NCBI GenBank assembly: GCA_046349775.1
Contig: JAXMBS010000004.1
Coordinates: 89,169 to 153,168, forward strand
Source of the DNA: JAEUIG01 sp046349775
Lineage (GTDB): Bacteria; Planctomycetota; Planctomycetia; Planctomycetales; Planctomycetaceae
Direction: 5' to 3'
DNA: 64,000 nt
Both the position numbers and the translations under genes were made by a program. The notes below the pieces were generated by a model. It was not told the origin of the DNA. It was given only the letters and a program-made list of their open reading frames with translations, and did not search any database. Of this stretch, positions 36,674 through 46,071 are shown in pieces. Numbering within the stretch: position 1 is the first letter of the stretch; every line of letters begins with the position of its first letter.

Positions 36674-37357
36674 ATGTCCGTCCACCTTCAGGCCGACCTG
36701 AACGCCCTGCACAAAGACCTCCTGTCGATGAGCGCCAGTGTGGAAGAAATGATCCATCAGGCCGTCGCGCAGCTCTCCGAGCCCAGCGTCGAAGACGCCA
36801 CGGCCCTGATGGAGCGCGACACCGACATTGATCGCTGGGACGTCGTCATCGAGGAAAACTGCCTGAAGATGCTGGCGCTGCACCAGCCGGTCGCCATCGA
36901 CCTGCGGCGGATCACGACCGTCCTCAAGCTGGTGGCGGAGCTTGAGCGCGTCGCCGACCTGGCGGTGAACATCTCCGAGCGGGCCTGCGGGCTGCTCGAC
37001 GCGCCCGAAGTCGTCGTCCCCGATGAACTCAAGGAGATGGCGCAGCACGCGGTCAACATGCTGCACCGTGCGATCGACGCGTATGTCGCCCTCGACAGCC
37101 GCATGGCCCGCGAGGTCTGCAGCGAAGATGACGAGATCGATGACGCCAACCAGTCGCTCATCAACTACCTGATCGAACAGATGCATCTGCAGCCCGACCG
37201 CCTCGACGCGCTGCTCCACTTGTTCTCCGCGGTCCGGCAGGTCGAGCGCGTCGCCGACCACGCCACCAATATTGCGGAAGACGTCGTGTATCTCGTCGAA
37301 GGCCGGATCATCCGCCACGCCCGGAAACTCGAACGCTATACCCTGCAGGAGCAATGA
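36674..37357 (+). CDS. phoU: Phosphate signalling complex protein PhoU
   Basis: 227 residues from ATG 36674. Two PhoU-type three-helix repeats are visible, each with the E/DxxxD metal cluster: residues ~10-110 (VIEENCLKMLALHQPVAIDL, then LVAELERVADLAVNISERAC) and ~115-220 (DDEIDDANQSLINYL, then AVRQVERVADHATNIAEDVV). PhoU links PstB activity to kinase output and keeps the Pho system off when phosphate is ample. Its stop overlaps the response regulator start. Confidence 0.93.
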   Translation: MSVHLQADLNALHKDLLSMSASVEEMIHQAVAQLSEPSVEDATALMERDTDIDRWDVVIEENCLKMLALHQPVAIDLRRITTVLKLVAELERVADLAVNISERACGLLDAPEVVVPDELKEMAQHAVNMLHRAIDAYVALDSRMAREVCSEDDEIDDANQSLINYLIEQMHLQPDRLDALLHLFSAVRQVERVADHATNIAEDVVYLVEGRIIRHARKLERYTLQEQ

Positions 37358-38043
37358 GCACACCCAAAGTCCTGATCGTCGACGACGAATCCTCGCTCGT
37401 CGAAGTCCTCGCGTACAACTTCACGCGGGAGGGCTTCGACGTCGAGACCGCCTACGATGGCCGCGAGGCCCTGCAGAAATGCCGCCTCACGCCCCCCGAC
37501 GTCGTCGTCCTCGACGTCATGCTGCCGCTGATCGACGGCCTGCAGGTCTGCCGCCAGATTCGCAGCGACCCCAAGCTCAAGGACGTTCGCGTCCTGCTGC
37601 TCACCGCCCGCGGTGAAGAGACAGACGAGGTCGTCGGCTTCAATCTTGGCGCCGACGACTACGTCGCCAAACCCTTTCGCACGCGCCCGCTGATCGAACG
37701 CGTCAAGGCCCTCGTCCGCCGTCGCACCGGTCCCGAGACCGATACCGACTCGCTCAGCTTCGGCGACCTCGACATCGATCGCATCCGCCACGCCGTCACG
37801 CTCAAGGGGAAAGAACTGCCGCTGACCCCCACCGAGTTCAAGCTGCTCTGGACCCTCATCCGGCAGCCCGGCCGCGCCTTCAACCGCCACGAGCTGCTTG
37901 ACTGCTGCCGCGGCGGCGACGCCAATTCCATGGAACGCACGATCGACGTTCACGTCCGCGCGCTTCGCAAAAAGCTTGGTCGCGAAGGGGACGTCATCGA
38001 GACCGTCCGCGGCGTCGGCTACCGCTGCCGCATGGCGGAATAG
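37354..38043 (+). CDS. phoB: PhoB-like OmpR-family response regulator
   Basis: 229 residues; ATG 37354 overlaps the phoU stop. Receiver domain 1-120 with acidic pair IVDDES, phosphoacceptor Asp in VVVLDVMLPLIDG, Thr/Lys switch residues in LLLTARGEE and YVAKPF. Winged-helix DNA-binding domain ~130-229: LPLTPTEFKLLWTLI, GRAFNRHELLD, RTIDVHVRALRKKLG, ETVRGVGYRC. Context makes it PhoB; its likely target is the 11-bp repeat array before pstS. Confidence 0.93.
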   Translation: MSTPKVLIVDDESSLVEVLAYNFTREGFDVETAYDGREALQKCRLTPPDVVVLDVMLPLIDGLQVCRQIRSDPKLKDVRVLLLTARGEETDEVVGFNLGADDYVAKPFRTRPLIERVKALVRRRTGPETDTDSLSFGDLDIDRIRHAVTLKGKELPLTPTEFKLLWTLIRQPGRAFNRHELLDCCRGGDANSMERTIDVHVRALRKKLGREGDVIETVRGVGYRCRMAE

Positions 38044-38117
38044 TTAATGGCTAATGGTCAATTGTTAATGGTGAAGGCAAAGGTTTGAGTCTACTCCTTG
38101 AACCATTGACCATTAAC
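38043..38117. repeat. Inverted repeat of TTAATGGTCAATGG type
   Basis: GTTAATGGCTAATGGTC on the left is the imperfect inverse of ACCATTGACCATTAAC (38102-38117). It directly abuts the phoB stop and separates it from the convergent thiolase gene, so it may also mark transcript ends. A/T-rich compared with both neighbours. Confidence 0.55.
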
Positions 38118-38130
38118 GACCGACCGCGTT

Positions 38131-39296
38131 TCACTGCTGCCGCTCAACCACCGTTGCGATCGCGTTTCCACCCCCGAGACACAGGGCGGCCACACCGTAC
38201 CGACCGTTGCGGCGTTCCAGTGCGTGCAGCAGTGTCACCAGGATCCGCGCGCCGCTGGCTCCCAACGGATGACCGAGCGCGATTGCGCCGCCGCTGACGT
38301 TCACCTTCTCCAGCGGCAACTCGAGCCGCCGCAGGCACGCCAGCATCTGCACGGCGAAGGCCTCGTTGATCTCGAACAAATCGATGTCCGCCAACGACAG
38401 GCCGGCCTTGCGAACGACTTTCGTCACGGCCGCCGCCGGGGCAATGAACAGGTCGGTCGGAGGCCGCCAACCGTCGCGAATGCCAGCACTCGTGCCAGCG
38501 GCCGGGTGCCGACCTCTGACGCTGCACTGGACGAGGGCGACGATCACCGCCGCGGCCTGGCCGCTGATCATCGAGGCGTTCCCCGCCGTCATCGCCCTGT
38601 CTCGCCGAACACCGGCTTGAGTTTGGCCAGTTCGCCCGGACGTGTCGCGCCGCGGCCCTTCATCCGCCGCGATGGTTCGTCCCCTCCATGCCGACCGGCA
38701 CGATTTCCGCGGCGAAATCCCCGTGGTCTGGTCTCGGCGACGCGCTGATGGCTCAGCAAGCGTAATCATCGAGTTCGCCGGGAAATGCCGTCCGCTGTCG
38801 CCGTGGCATCGGCAATCTGGCCCATTGACCGGTCGCTGATGCAACACTCGCAGTCCCTCGTGCAACATCGAGTCAACCAGTGTGCGGGTCTGCGACCTCG
38901 ACCTGATCGCGCTGCACCAGAAACGGGGCGCGGCTCATCGATTCCATGCCTCCGGCCGCCATACAATGTCGGCGCCACCGGCCATAATTGCCTGGGCCGC
39001 GAGTTGAATTGCCTTCAGTCCCGAACCGCAGACCTTGTTGATCGTCAACGCTGCGACGGTATCGGGAAGACCCGCGAGAATTGCCGCCTGCCGCGCCGAA
39101 GCGCTCGGCCCACTCCTGCCGACAGCACATTCCCCAGAATCACCTCAACGAGGACACGATTCGCAGCAATGCCCGCCTGCGCGACTGCACCGCGCAAGGC
39201 AGCGGCCCCCAGTTCCGGAGCGGTCAATCCGCTCAGGGCGCCCTGAAATCGTCCCATCGGCGTGCGGCACGCCGTCAGAAGCTGGACGTCCGACAT
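38131..39296 (-). pseudogene. Acetyl-CoA acetyltransferase (thiolase), multiply frame-disrupted
   Basis: ATG 39296 has AAGGAG nine bases upstream. The start MSDVQLLTACRTPMGRFQGA and ending ALCLGGGNAIATVVER are thiolase; total span of 388 codons is full length. In between, the frame changes at least four times. Recognisable pieces are AILAGLPDTVAALTINKVCG (active Cys), AAGGMESMSRAPFLVQRD, DIDLFEINEAFAVQML and NVSGGAIALGHPLGASGARI with the catalytic His. The part ~38590-38870 is hard to follow in any frame. Role would be condensation or cleavage of acetoacetyl-CoA or longer 3-ketoacyl-CoA. Preserved motifs in all frames argue for sequence error or very recent decay. Confidence 0.72.
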
Positions 39297-39723
39297 CGTT
39301 CAGTGCTCCTTAGCCCCGAGTCACATGCCAATTCTACGGGTGGGCGTCGCGCTCAGCGAGGTCGCGAAAGTGTTGAACGCTGGATGGCCTACGCCGCTGA
39401 TGCAAAGGGCCGTTCCTCGGCGTCAGCCGCCGGTTTGGACCACCGGCAAAAGCCGCGCGTCCGGGTGGGAACGGGGCCGTCGCAACCGTCACGACCCGCA
39501 TTCCCGGCAATGTCAGGCCTCGGACCCGTGATCCAGTTCGCACATCCGATTCTCTGGCTGCGTCCGGTAGCGCCGCAGGACGATCATTAGGAGTCGAAAC
39601 GCTGTGGTGTCGCTGGACCGCGACCTTCCGATTGCCGGGCGCCCTTGCGTCATAAGAGGGTGGCCCCGTCGCGACGTTTCCCCCGCCGGCGCCCTCCGCT
39701 GCCGCACGAAAGGACTGACGACG
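39297..39723. other. Divergent intergenic region, no gene seen
   Basis: 427 bases between the thiolase start and csrA. Short open frames here have no recognisable content. It should hold both promoters; I could not identify either with confidence. Confidence 0.35.
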
Positions 39724-39921
39724 ATGCTGGTTTTGTCCCGACATCGCGATGAGAGCATCATCATCAACGACAATATTGTCGTGACGATTGTCGACATCCG
39801 GGGCGACAAGGTCCGCCTCGGCATCCAGGCGCCCGCGAACATCCCGGTCCACCGCCAGGAAATCTACGACGCTATCCAGCGCGAAAAAGGCCGCGAGCCT
39901 GGCCCTCCCGGATCTCCGTAA
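39724..39921 (+). CDS. csrA: Carbon storage regulator CsrA
   Basis: 65 residues from ATG 39724 (AAAGGA eight bases upstream; in-frame upstream codons to 39604 are not conserved). MLVLSRHRDESIIINDNIVV opens the protein, followed by VRLGIQAPANIPVHRQEIYD, the RNA-binding strand and helix with the key Arg. A Pro/Gly tail ends it. CsrA dimers bind GGA motifs in leader RNAs and block translation. It stands alone, with no flagellar genes nearby. Confidence 0.92.
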   Translation: MLVLSRHRDESIIINDNIVVTIVDIRGDKVRLGIQAPANIPVHRQEIYDAIQREKGREPGPPGSP

Positions 39922-40340
39922 GTCCGAGGAGACCCCGGTCGAACCGCTGTCGCCGCACGCGTGCGGCTTCGCATCGCCGCTGTCCGCGTTCCTCCGGGCC
40001 GCTCGTCGCACAGCTCGTTCGCGAGCACATCCGCACCTGATCGTCGTACGATTCAGGAACCACGCTCTGCGAACATCGTTGGTCGGCAGCGTGTCCCTCG
40101 GAAGTCAACACTAGACGATGGGCCAGCGGCGGTGGTTGTGCCGTACTGCCGGCTGGACCCGCCGTGCAGTCCTTGTCCCAAAGTGTTGTCGCCCGTCCAC
40201 CCCGCCACTAGAATACGACGACCTTTTTCCAGGTGCCGGCAAGGAGACCAGCGGATGATCTCACAGGCTCACCATACCGGATCGAGCAACGGTGCCACCG
40301 GGGTATCCCCGGCGGCGACGCACACCAGTCGTCTACCGCC
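39922..40340. other. Intergenic region, no gene seen
   Basis: 419 bases between csrA and the HNH gene. Apart from the promoter-like pair at 40186-40214, no coding or structured element was recognised. Confidence 0.35.
40186..40214 (+). promoter_or_regulatory. Candidate sigma70-type promoter of HNH gene
   Basis: TTGTCG (40186-40191) and TAGAAT (40209-40214) are exactly 17 bases apart, 126 bases before the HNH start at 40341. Confidence 0.4.
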
Positions 40341-40946
40341 ATGCAGTCGAGCGTCCCCGCCCTCAACCGCAATTTTGCAGCCGTTCACGTCCTGTCGGTC
40401 CGCCGGGCGTTCTGCCTGATCTTCAAGGATCTGGCCGAAGTCATCCATGTCGAAGACGGGCGGTTTGTCGGCTACGACTTCGAAGCGTGGCGGGAAATGA
40501 GCGAATTCCGTGCTTCACTGGGGGAGAGCGGGACGAGCACGACGACTTCATCCGTGCCGTCAACTTCGATATCCAGGTGCCGCGAATCATTCGCCTCCTG
40601 AGGTACGACCGCCTCCTGCGTAACGCCGTGAAATTCAACCGCCGGAATATCTTCCTGCGGGATGAGCACCGCTGCCAGTATTGCGGACGGCACTACACGT
40701 CCACGCGGCTCAGCTCGACCACGTCCCGCCGCGCAGCCGCGGCGGGCCGGACACCCTCGGGAGAACGTCGTCTGTGCCTGCTCAACTGCAACGTGCGGAA
40801 GGGGGGCCGCACGCCTGCAGAAGCCGGAATGAAGCTCATTCGTCCCCGGTCAAACCGCCGCGCAGCCCGCTGATCTGTCGCCACCTCGCACAGTGGAAGT
40901 ACGCCGCCCATTCATCGGTGCTGCCGCCACCATCACCGTCGAATGA
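40341..40946 (+). pseudogene. HNH endonuclease, frame-disrupted
   Basis: ATG 40341 opens MQSSVPALNRNFAAVHVLSV, matching a family of ~200-residue HNH proteins common in planctomycetes and cyanobacteria. Homology then moves through several frames: KDLAEVIHVEDGRFVGYDFE; AVNFDIQVPRIIRLLRYDRL with FLRDEHRCQYCGRHY (first Cys pair); LDHVPPRSRGG (the HNH histidines); LNCNVRKGGRTPAEAGMKLI; WKYAA, then FIGAAATITVE ending at TGA 40944-40946. At least four indels are needed. All zinc and catalytic residues survive in one frame or another. DNA target and role are unknown. Confidence 0.7.
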
Positions 40947-41099
40947 TTCCACGCGCGGGCGCCGACGCGTCATCCGGATCGTTCAGCCCACAGTTCGTGA
41001 CTCTTCGTGGAGCGCGCTGCCGACTCTGCTGACTCGCTTGACGAGACTGCGCGACGCGGTCGCCGCTGATGCAGGGCGCTGTTTCGGACGCGGACTCAT

Positions 41100-42569
41100 A
41101 AGCGCCGCCAGGCGGCGTGGGCCGCTGGGCGTCGACGCTGAACACGGCTCATACTGGCCTTTGGGCTCTGATTCGGAACTGCCCAGCTCCGCCTCCTGCT
41201 GCAGTCTGGATTACGCGGCCATTCCCCGTCGCGCCTGGCTTGAGCAGGCATTCCTGTACGCGTTCGGCAGCAGCGAGTTCGTGTTCCGGCTTCCTTCGGC
41301 GTTGTGCTATCTGGCGGCGATTGGTGTCGCCTGGCTGGCGTCGAGCGCACTTGATGGACCGTTTCACCGGCGGCCTGGCGGCACTGCTCCTGGCCTGGCA
41401 CCCGGACGTCGATGAGGTCCGCATCGCCCGCTGCTACGGATTGCTGATGCTCCTGTCGGCTCTATTGATCTGGTGCACCGTTCTCTGGCGGCGGGATCCG
41501 CGCTCCCGGTATTGGCCGTTGGTCTGGGCAATCGTTGCGGCCGGATGTTTGTGGACACATTACGTGGCGCTGCCGCTCGTCGGCATGGCGTGGCGACAGT
41601 GTTCGTGAAACCTGACGAGACGAACGTGCCTTCAATTCGCCTGCCGGCTGCGGTGACCGGGGGCCTGCTGACGGCACTGTTCTGCGTGCCGCTGGCGCCC
41701 GCCATCCTGCGTCTGCGGGAATGGAGCCCGTTCCTCAACTACATGCCGGAGGGGCAGCCCTGGTGGCGGACCCTCGGCCCGCTGTGGTGGGCAGGTGCGC
41801 TCCGCCGGATTGCTCGTCGCGGGTCTCGTCCGGTCGCGCTGGCCGCCACCGGACCGATTCCCCGCGGGTGGTGTTGTTGCCCGCGCTGTGGACCCTCGTC
41901 CCGCTGGTGCATGTCTCGTGCTGCTGGGCGCGGGGCGACATGAGCAGCCTCTGCGAATCCTCGCTATCGCATCCCTATTGCTAAGCGCCGCCGGCGCCTG
42001 CCTTCTCGCCGCCGGCTTGCGGGCGCTGAATCCGCGTCCGCTAGCAACCACTCTTGCTGCACTGGTCGCGATCGGTGTCACCTCGGGGCCGTCAGAGACC
42101 AACCCGTGGCAGCTTCGCGGCGGCTCTCGCCCCGGCCGACGTCACCGAGTGGCATAACGCAGCCTCAACGACCCAGATGCTTGGCCGACCCGGAGAACCC
42201 GTCTTTGTTCAAAGCGGCCTCGTGGAGTCGTATCTGGTCCCGGCGATGTACAATGATCCTTTGTTTCTGGAGTACGTCGGCTGCCGGATCAGCCGGTTCT
42301 ATCTCCAGGCACATCATCCGCGCGTCGGGCTGCCGTATTTCTATGAGACGCCGCCGGAACTGGCGCAGGCGCTCAAGCAGAACATGTCGCCGGAAACCGA
42401 TGTCCCGCTCGCGTTCTGGGTTGCTGCGGCGACCGATACCGACCTCAATCAGGCGTCACTGGCCGGCATCGAGCGACTCGCCGGATCTGCCGGATTCCGG
42501 CTCGACGTGCAACGGCGCGGGCCCAACATGACGCTTCTGCGCTATGTACCGCCGGGGGAGTCCCCCTGA
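41100..42569 (+). pseudogene. Membrane glycosyltransferase-like protein (GT39/PMT-type), frame-disrupted
   Basis: The left end is uncertain; similarity becomes clear near 41180 (DYAAIPRRAWLEQAFLYAFG, FVFRLPSALCYLAAIGVAWL). The frame then moves near 41370, 41600, 41800-41900 and 42120. Hydrophobic helices are visible in each piece (LLMLLSALLIWCTVLW, WPLVWAIVAAGCLWTHYVAL, GGLLTALFCVPLAPAILRL, ASLLLSAAGACLLAAGL). The last ~150 residues are an intact soluble domain ending at TGA 42567-42569. Layout resembles polyprenyl-phosphate-sugar-dependent transferases, but the acidic catalytic loop could not be placed. The stop overlaps the methyltransferase start (TGATG), implying co-translation. Confidence 0.6.
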
Positions 42570-43642
42570 TGCCCCACGCAAATCGTGGATCTGCGGCGTC
42601 GACCGCTGCTCCCAGCAGCGACACCCCCCGCAGTGTCACCGACCTGTATGCCGTGTCCGTCCGTGATGTTGCGCCGGACGAACGCGACGCACTGATCGAT
42701 ACGCCCCCGTGTATCGTCTGCGGCTCGACGACCGGGCGCCCGCGATTCGACGTGGACGGACTCGGCTTCCGTGTCATCGACTGCAGCGGATGCGGGACGG
42801 GGAGTCTTGATCCATTGCCATCCCCCGCTGAAATCGCCGAGTTCTATCCGTCGACGTATTACGGCCGAGGCGGTTCAAAGTTCTCCGGTCTGATCGAGTG
42901 GCTCGTCCGGCTCGTGGCCGCCCGGCATTCGCGATTCCTGACGCGGCAGTCACCGTCCGGCGCGCGGATTCTCGATGTCGGCTGCGGCCGAGGGGTCGCG
43001 CTCCGTTCACTGGTAGAAGCCGGCTTTGAAGCGCACGGATTCGAGCGATCGGCCGACGCCGTCCACGGGATTGACCCGCGGATCCAGGTTCGCATTGCCG
43101 AGGATCTGGCCGCGGCCGATTATCCGCCCGAGTCCTTCGACTCCGTCATCATCTGGCACGTCCTGGAGCATGTGCGCAATCCCGGCGAACTGCTCCTGGA
43201 AGTCGCCCGTATCCTCAAGCCCGGCGGCCGGGTGATTGTCGCGGTCCCGAACTACTCGAGTCAGCAGGCCCGCTGGGCGGGCAGTGCCTGGTTTCATCTC
43301 GACCTGCCGCGGCACTTGTATCATTTCCCGGTCGCCGGTCTCCGGCAGCTTCTGGAAAACTGCGGCTTTGACTGCCGCAGCGAGCATCATTTTTCCCTGC
43401 GTCAGAATCCGTTCGGCTGGATTCAGAGCGTCCTCAATCGCAATCCGCGGCTGCCGCGCAACGGTCTCTATGTTCTGCTGCAGCGCCGTAAGGGGGATCA
43501 GCGGCCGCGATTCTCGGCGACGACAAAGTTCCGGCTCTACGCAGCCCTGTTCACTCTCAGCGGCCCCGCGCTGGTCAAGTCTGTCATCGAGGCGTTGCGC
43601 CGTAGCGGCGCCACCGTGCATGTCGTGGCGCTCAAGCGCTGA
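42569..43642 (+). CDS. Class I SAM-dependent methyltransferase (Methyltransf_23 type)
   Basis: 357 residues from ATG 42569, overlapping the upstream stop. Residues ~45-75 carry paired cysteines (CIVCGSTTGRP and DCSGCGTGS), an N-terminal zinc-ribbon-like element frequent in methyltransferases of polysaccharide or lipid-sugar clusters. Then ILDVGCGRGVALRSLVEAGF is the SAM-binding loop, with DSVIIWHVLEHVRNPGELLL and ARILKPGGRVIVAVPNYSS. Coupling to a membrane glycosyltransferase-like gene suggests modification of a glycan precursor. Substrate not predictable. Confidence 0.82.
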   Translation: MPHANRGSAASTAAPSSDTPRSVTDLYAVSVRDVAPDERDALIDTPPCIVCGSTTGRPRFDVDGLGFRVIDCSGCGTGSLDPLPSPAEIAEFYPSTYYGRGGSKFSGLIEWLVRLVAARHSRFLTRQSPSGARILDVGCGRGVALRSLVEAGFEAHGFERSADAVHGIDPRIQVRIAEDLAAADYPPESFDSVIIWHVLEHVRNPGELLLEVARILKPGGRVIVAVPNYSSQQARWAGSAWFHLDLPRHLYHFPVAGLRQLLENCGFDCRSEHHFSLRQNPFGWIQSVLNRNPRLPRNGLYVLLQRRKGDQRPRFSATTKFRLYAALFTLSGPALVKSVIEALRRSGATVHVVALKR

Positions 43643-43672
43643 CCCTCCCGATTGATTGCCATCGACGCGCGG

Positions 43673-45154
43673 TCATTCCACCGTTCCGGTTCTTCCACGG
43701 TCCGCCGTCGGCTCTCCGCTTTCGCCCCCCCACTGCCCGGCCGCAAACAGAACCGCCAGCGGCGACAATTGCAGCAGGTACCGGTGGCTTGAGCCTCCGA
43801 TGTGATCGTGCAGTTCCGCCGGCGCAATCATCCCCGCGACGACCAGTGCGGCGATCGCTCCCAGGATCTCCAGCAGCACGAAGAGCTGCGCGGGCCGCGA
43901 CAGGCGAATCGGCGCCGTGATGAGCGCGGCGATCAGCAGCCACCATTGCAGGCCCCACACGCTCCACTCCCGAAACATGCGCGACGTCAGGTGCGGGACC
44001 ATCCACTGCACGGCGGCGATCTGCTCCGAGAGCCGGTCCGCCGACAGGCGTGAAAAGTATTGCATCTCGTTCGTCGTCGGCAGCGCCCGCCGATGAGCCA
44101 GCCATGGCGTCAGCAATACCGCCGCCGTTCCCCCGGCGATCAGCAGGAACTTCGCGAGCGTCAACCACGGATATCGCAGGTCATTTTTGGTTGTCGGTCG
44201 CTGATGTCGAATTTGTACCCAGCCCCAGCACCACGCGAGCACGAGCGCGATCAACCCTACCAGCAGATACGCAATCCCCTCATCCTTCGTAAAAGCGGCC
44301 GCCGCGGCGACCACCCCAATCAAAATGGCGTGACGCACTCCAACCGTTCGGCAAGCAGGCGCCGCCGTCAGCCAGTCCCAGGCGTACAGGACCGCCAGCC
44401 CGTGATAACACGCCACCGGCGCATCCCCCTGACCGGTGATGAATCCCAATTCGTACGGCGACAGGACCGGCAACGTCGCCAGCAGCAGCGCCCAGAGCCA
44501 CCCGGTCCCGGAGCCAAACCGCCGCGATAGCACACCGGCAAAAGTGACCACCAGTCCCGCGAACAGCAGCGGGAAGACTGCCTTTGACCACCGATCGTCG
44601 ATCCGGCCCAACAGCAGATACACGTGTGTCTCGGCCAGGGGAATCAAGAGCGGATATCGCGGATGCCCCTGTGCGAAGTCCGGATCGGCCAGGATCGGGC
44701 TATCAATTGTGCCGTCGGTGAACAGGACTTTCGACTTGATTCCGAAGATTGCCCGCTCGTCCCAGAACCGCTGCGGCGTCAGCAGCGCGAGGACCATCGT
44801 GCCGATCAGAACGATGCCGACAATCCACTGGCAGAGTCGGGCCAGTGCTGCTCCTTCCACTGTGCCTTCGGAGAGCGCGACACGGTCGCGCCTGCTCGTC
44901 CACCACAACGTGGCCACTCCGGCCATGATGCCGAGCAAGGCTAGCGTCCAGCTCGTACCGCCCGTCAGCCGTCCACCGCACCACGACCAGGCGTACATCG
45001 CGCCACTGTGGGCGGCGATCCCCAGCGGCAATGCCAGTCCCAGTCGCTCGGTTCGTTGCGCGCGTCCGGTGGAGTTGTGACAGAGAGCAGTCGCCAGGCT
45101 GTAGCCTGCCAGCCAGATTCCGGCCCATCCGGCGATGAGAATGAGGGCCGTCAT
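43673..45154 (-). CDS. Multispanning membrane protein, GT39-like
   Basis: 493 residues; ATG 45154 overlaps the stop of the upstream gene. About eleven hydrophobic helices. An early luminal loop reads PQRFWDERAIFGIKSKVLF and HPRYPLLIPLAETHVYLLLG, with conserved acidic and aromatic residues at the place used for catalysis in GT39-type enzymes. Later loop GFITGQGDAPVACYHGLAVL. I do not recognise a characterised homologue; a lipid-linked sugar transferase is the best guess. Confidence 0.6.
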   Translation of the reverse strand: MTALILIAGWAGIWLAGYSLATALCHNSTGRAQRTERLGLALPLGIAAHSGAMYAWSWCGGRLTGGTSWTLALLGIMAGVATLWWTSRRDRVALSEGTVEGAALARLCQWIVGIVLIGTMVLALLTPQRFWDERAIFGIKSKVLFTDGTIDSPILADPDFAQGHPRYPLLIPLAETHVYLLLGRIDDRWSKAVFPLLFAGLVVTFAGVLSRRFGSGTGWLWALLLATLPVLSPYELGFITGQGDAPVACYHGLAVLYAWDWLTAAPACRTVGVRHAILIGVVAAAAAFTKDEGIAYLLVGLIALVLAWCWGWVQIRHQRPTTKNDLRYPWLTLAKFLLIAGGTAAVLLTPWLAHRRALPTTNEMQYFSRLSADRLSEQIAAVQWMVPHLTSRMFREWSVWGLQWWLLIAALITAPIRLSRPAQLFVLLEILGAIAALVVAGMIAPAELHDHIGGSSHRYLLQLSPLAVLFAAGQWGGESGEPTADRGRTGTVE

Positions 45155-45996
45155 TGCCCGCTCCGTACGTCAGCCATGCGCCGCAGCCGCACGTTGTAGG
45201 TTGGCCGGTGCGACGGGTCGCCGTGCAATCGCCGCGTGAACGACACCCAGAGTAGATCATCCAGTACGCGATCCGGTTCGACGTATTCCGGTCCTTCAAA
45301 GTATTCGAGCACATAATCGGGCCGAATTTGAGAGAGTTGCTCGGCCGTCAGATCGCTGAGACGGTACGCCGCCAGTTGTCTTGCCTGCCCCGGTTGCGGA
45401 ACGACGAATTCACTGTCCGGGTGTCGGTGATGCAGCACTTCGCGCGGCCACAGGTAGTAGGCCAGAAAGAACAGCGTCTGGTCGCTGACCCCCAGGATCC
45501 GCGCGTTGTCCGGCGTCGTCTCCTGCAGGAACCGGATGACATCCCGGTTCGATTCGCTCATGTTCGGCAGCACTCGATCGCCGCTTGTCCACCGGTAGAC
45601 CGGCCATTCGTGCAAGGCACGCCGCCCCCCCTCCCACCAGTGCACAGCGGCGAGGAGCAGCCAGGCCACGATAAACGTGCGCAGCGCCAGACGGCGAACT
45701 ACGGCAGCGCCGGCGGGGCCGGTCTGCGGTGTCGTCGCTGCCAGGAATTCGCGCGCGGTGGCATGCAGCCGGCGCTCCGTCCGACTCCAGTGCCGCAAAC
45801 AGCGCCACAACACGAATGCGACGACCGGCGCGCCGATTCGCGTTGACCAGAGCAGGCTGCGCGCTTCCAGCAGAGCTTCGGGCGTCGGCGACCGCGTCAC
45901 GGCCCAGGTGTCCGCCATCTCGCGAGACACGATCCAACTGCATAGTCCGGCGAGCGCGCTGCAGATCAACAGCAGGAGGAACAGACGGCGGAGCAT
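45151..45996 (-). CDS. Membrane protein with soluble domain, unknown function
   Basis: 281 residues from ATG 45996; in-frame codons to 46107 upstream are not signal-like. Helices at ~3-22 (RLFLLLLICSALAGLCSWIV), ~55-72 and ~105-122, then a soluble domain of ~150 residues (DNARILGVSDQTLFFLAYYL, QIRPDYVLEYFEGPEYV) resembling the periplasmic tail of membrane glycosyltransferases. Its stop overlaps the start of the next membrane-protein gene, so the two products may act together as a split transferase. Function not established. Confidence 0.6.
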   Translation of the reverse strand: MLRRLFLLLLICSALAGLCSWIVSREMADTWAVTRSPTPEALLEARSLLWSTRIGAPVVAFVLWRCLRHWSRTERRLHATAREFLAATTPQTGPAGAAVVRRLALRTFIVAWLLLAAVHWWEGGRRALHEWPVYRWTSGDRVLPNMSESNRDVIRFLQETTPDNARILGVSDQTLFFLAYYLWPREVLHHRHPDSEFVVPQPGQARQLAAYRLSDLTAEQLSQIRPDYVLEYFEGPEYVEPDRVLDDLLWVSFTRRLHGDPSHRPTYNVRLRRMADVRSGQ

Positions 45997-46071
45997 GGCG
46001 GCTGACGGTGAAGAATCTTCATCCTCCAGAATAGCGGCTCCAGCGAGAGGCCGCACGCAGCCGTGGGACGT

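Noticed and set aside
35642..37363. 573-codon open frame antisense to pstB and phoU
   Set aside because: It is the high-GC mirror of two certain genes and has no domain, signal or ribosome site of its own.
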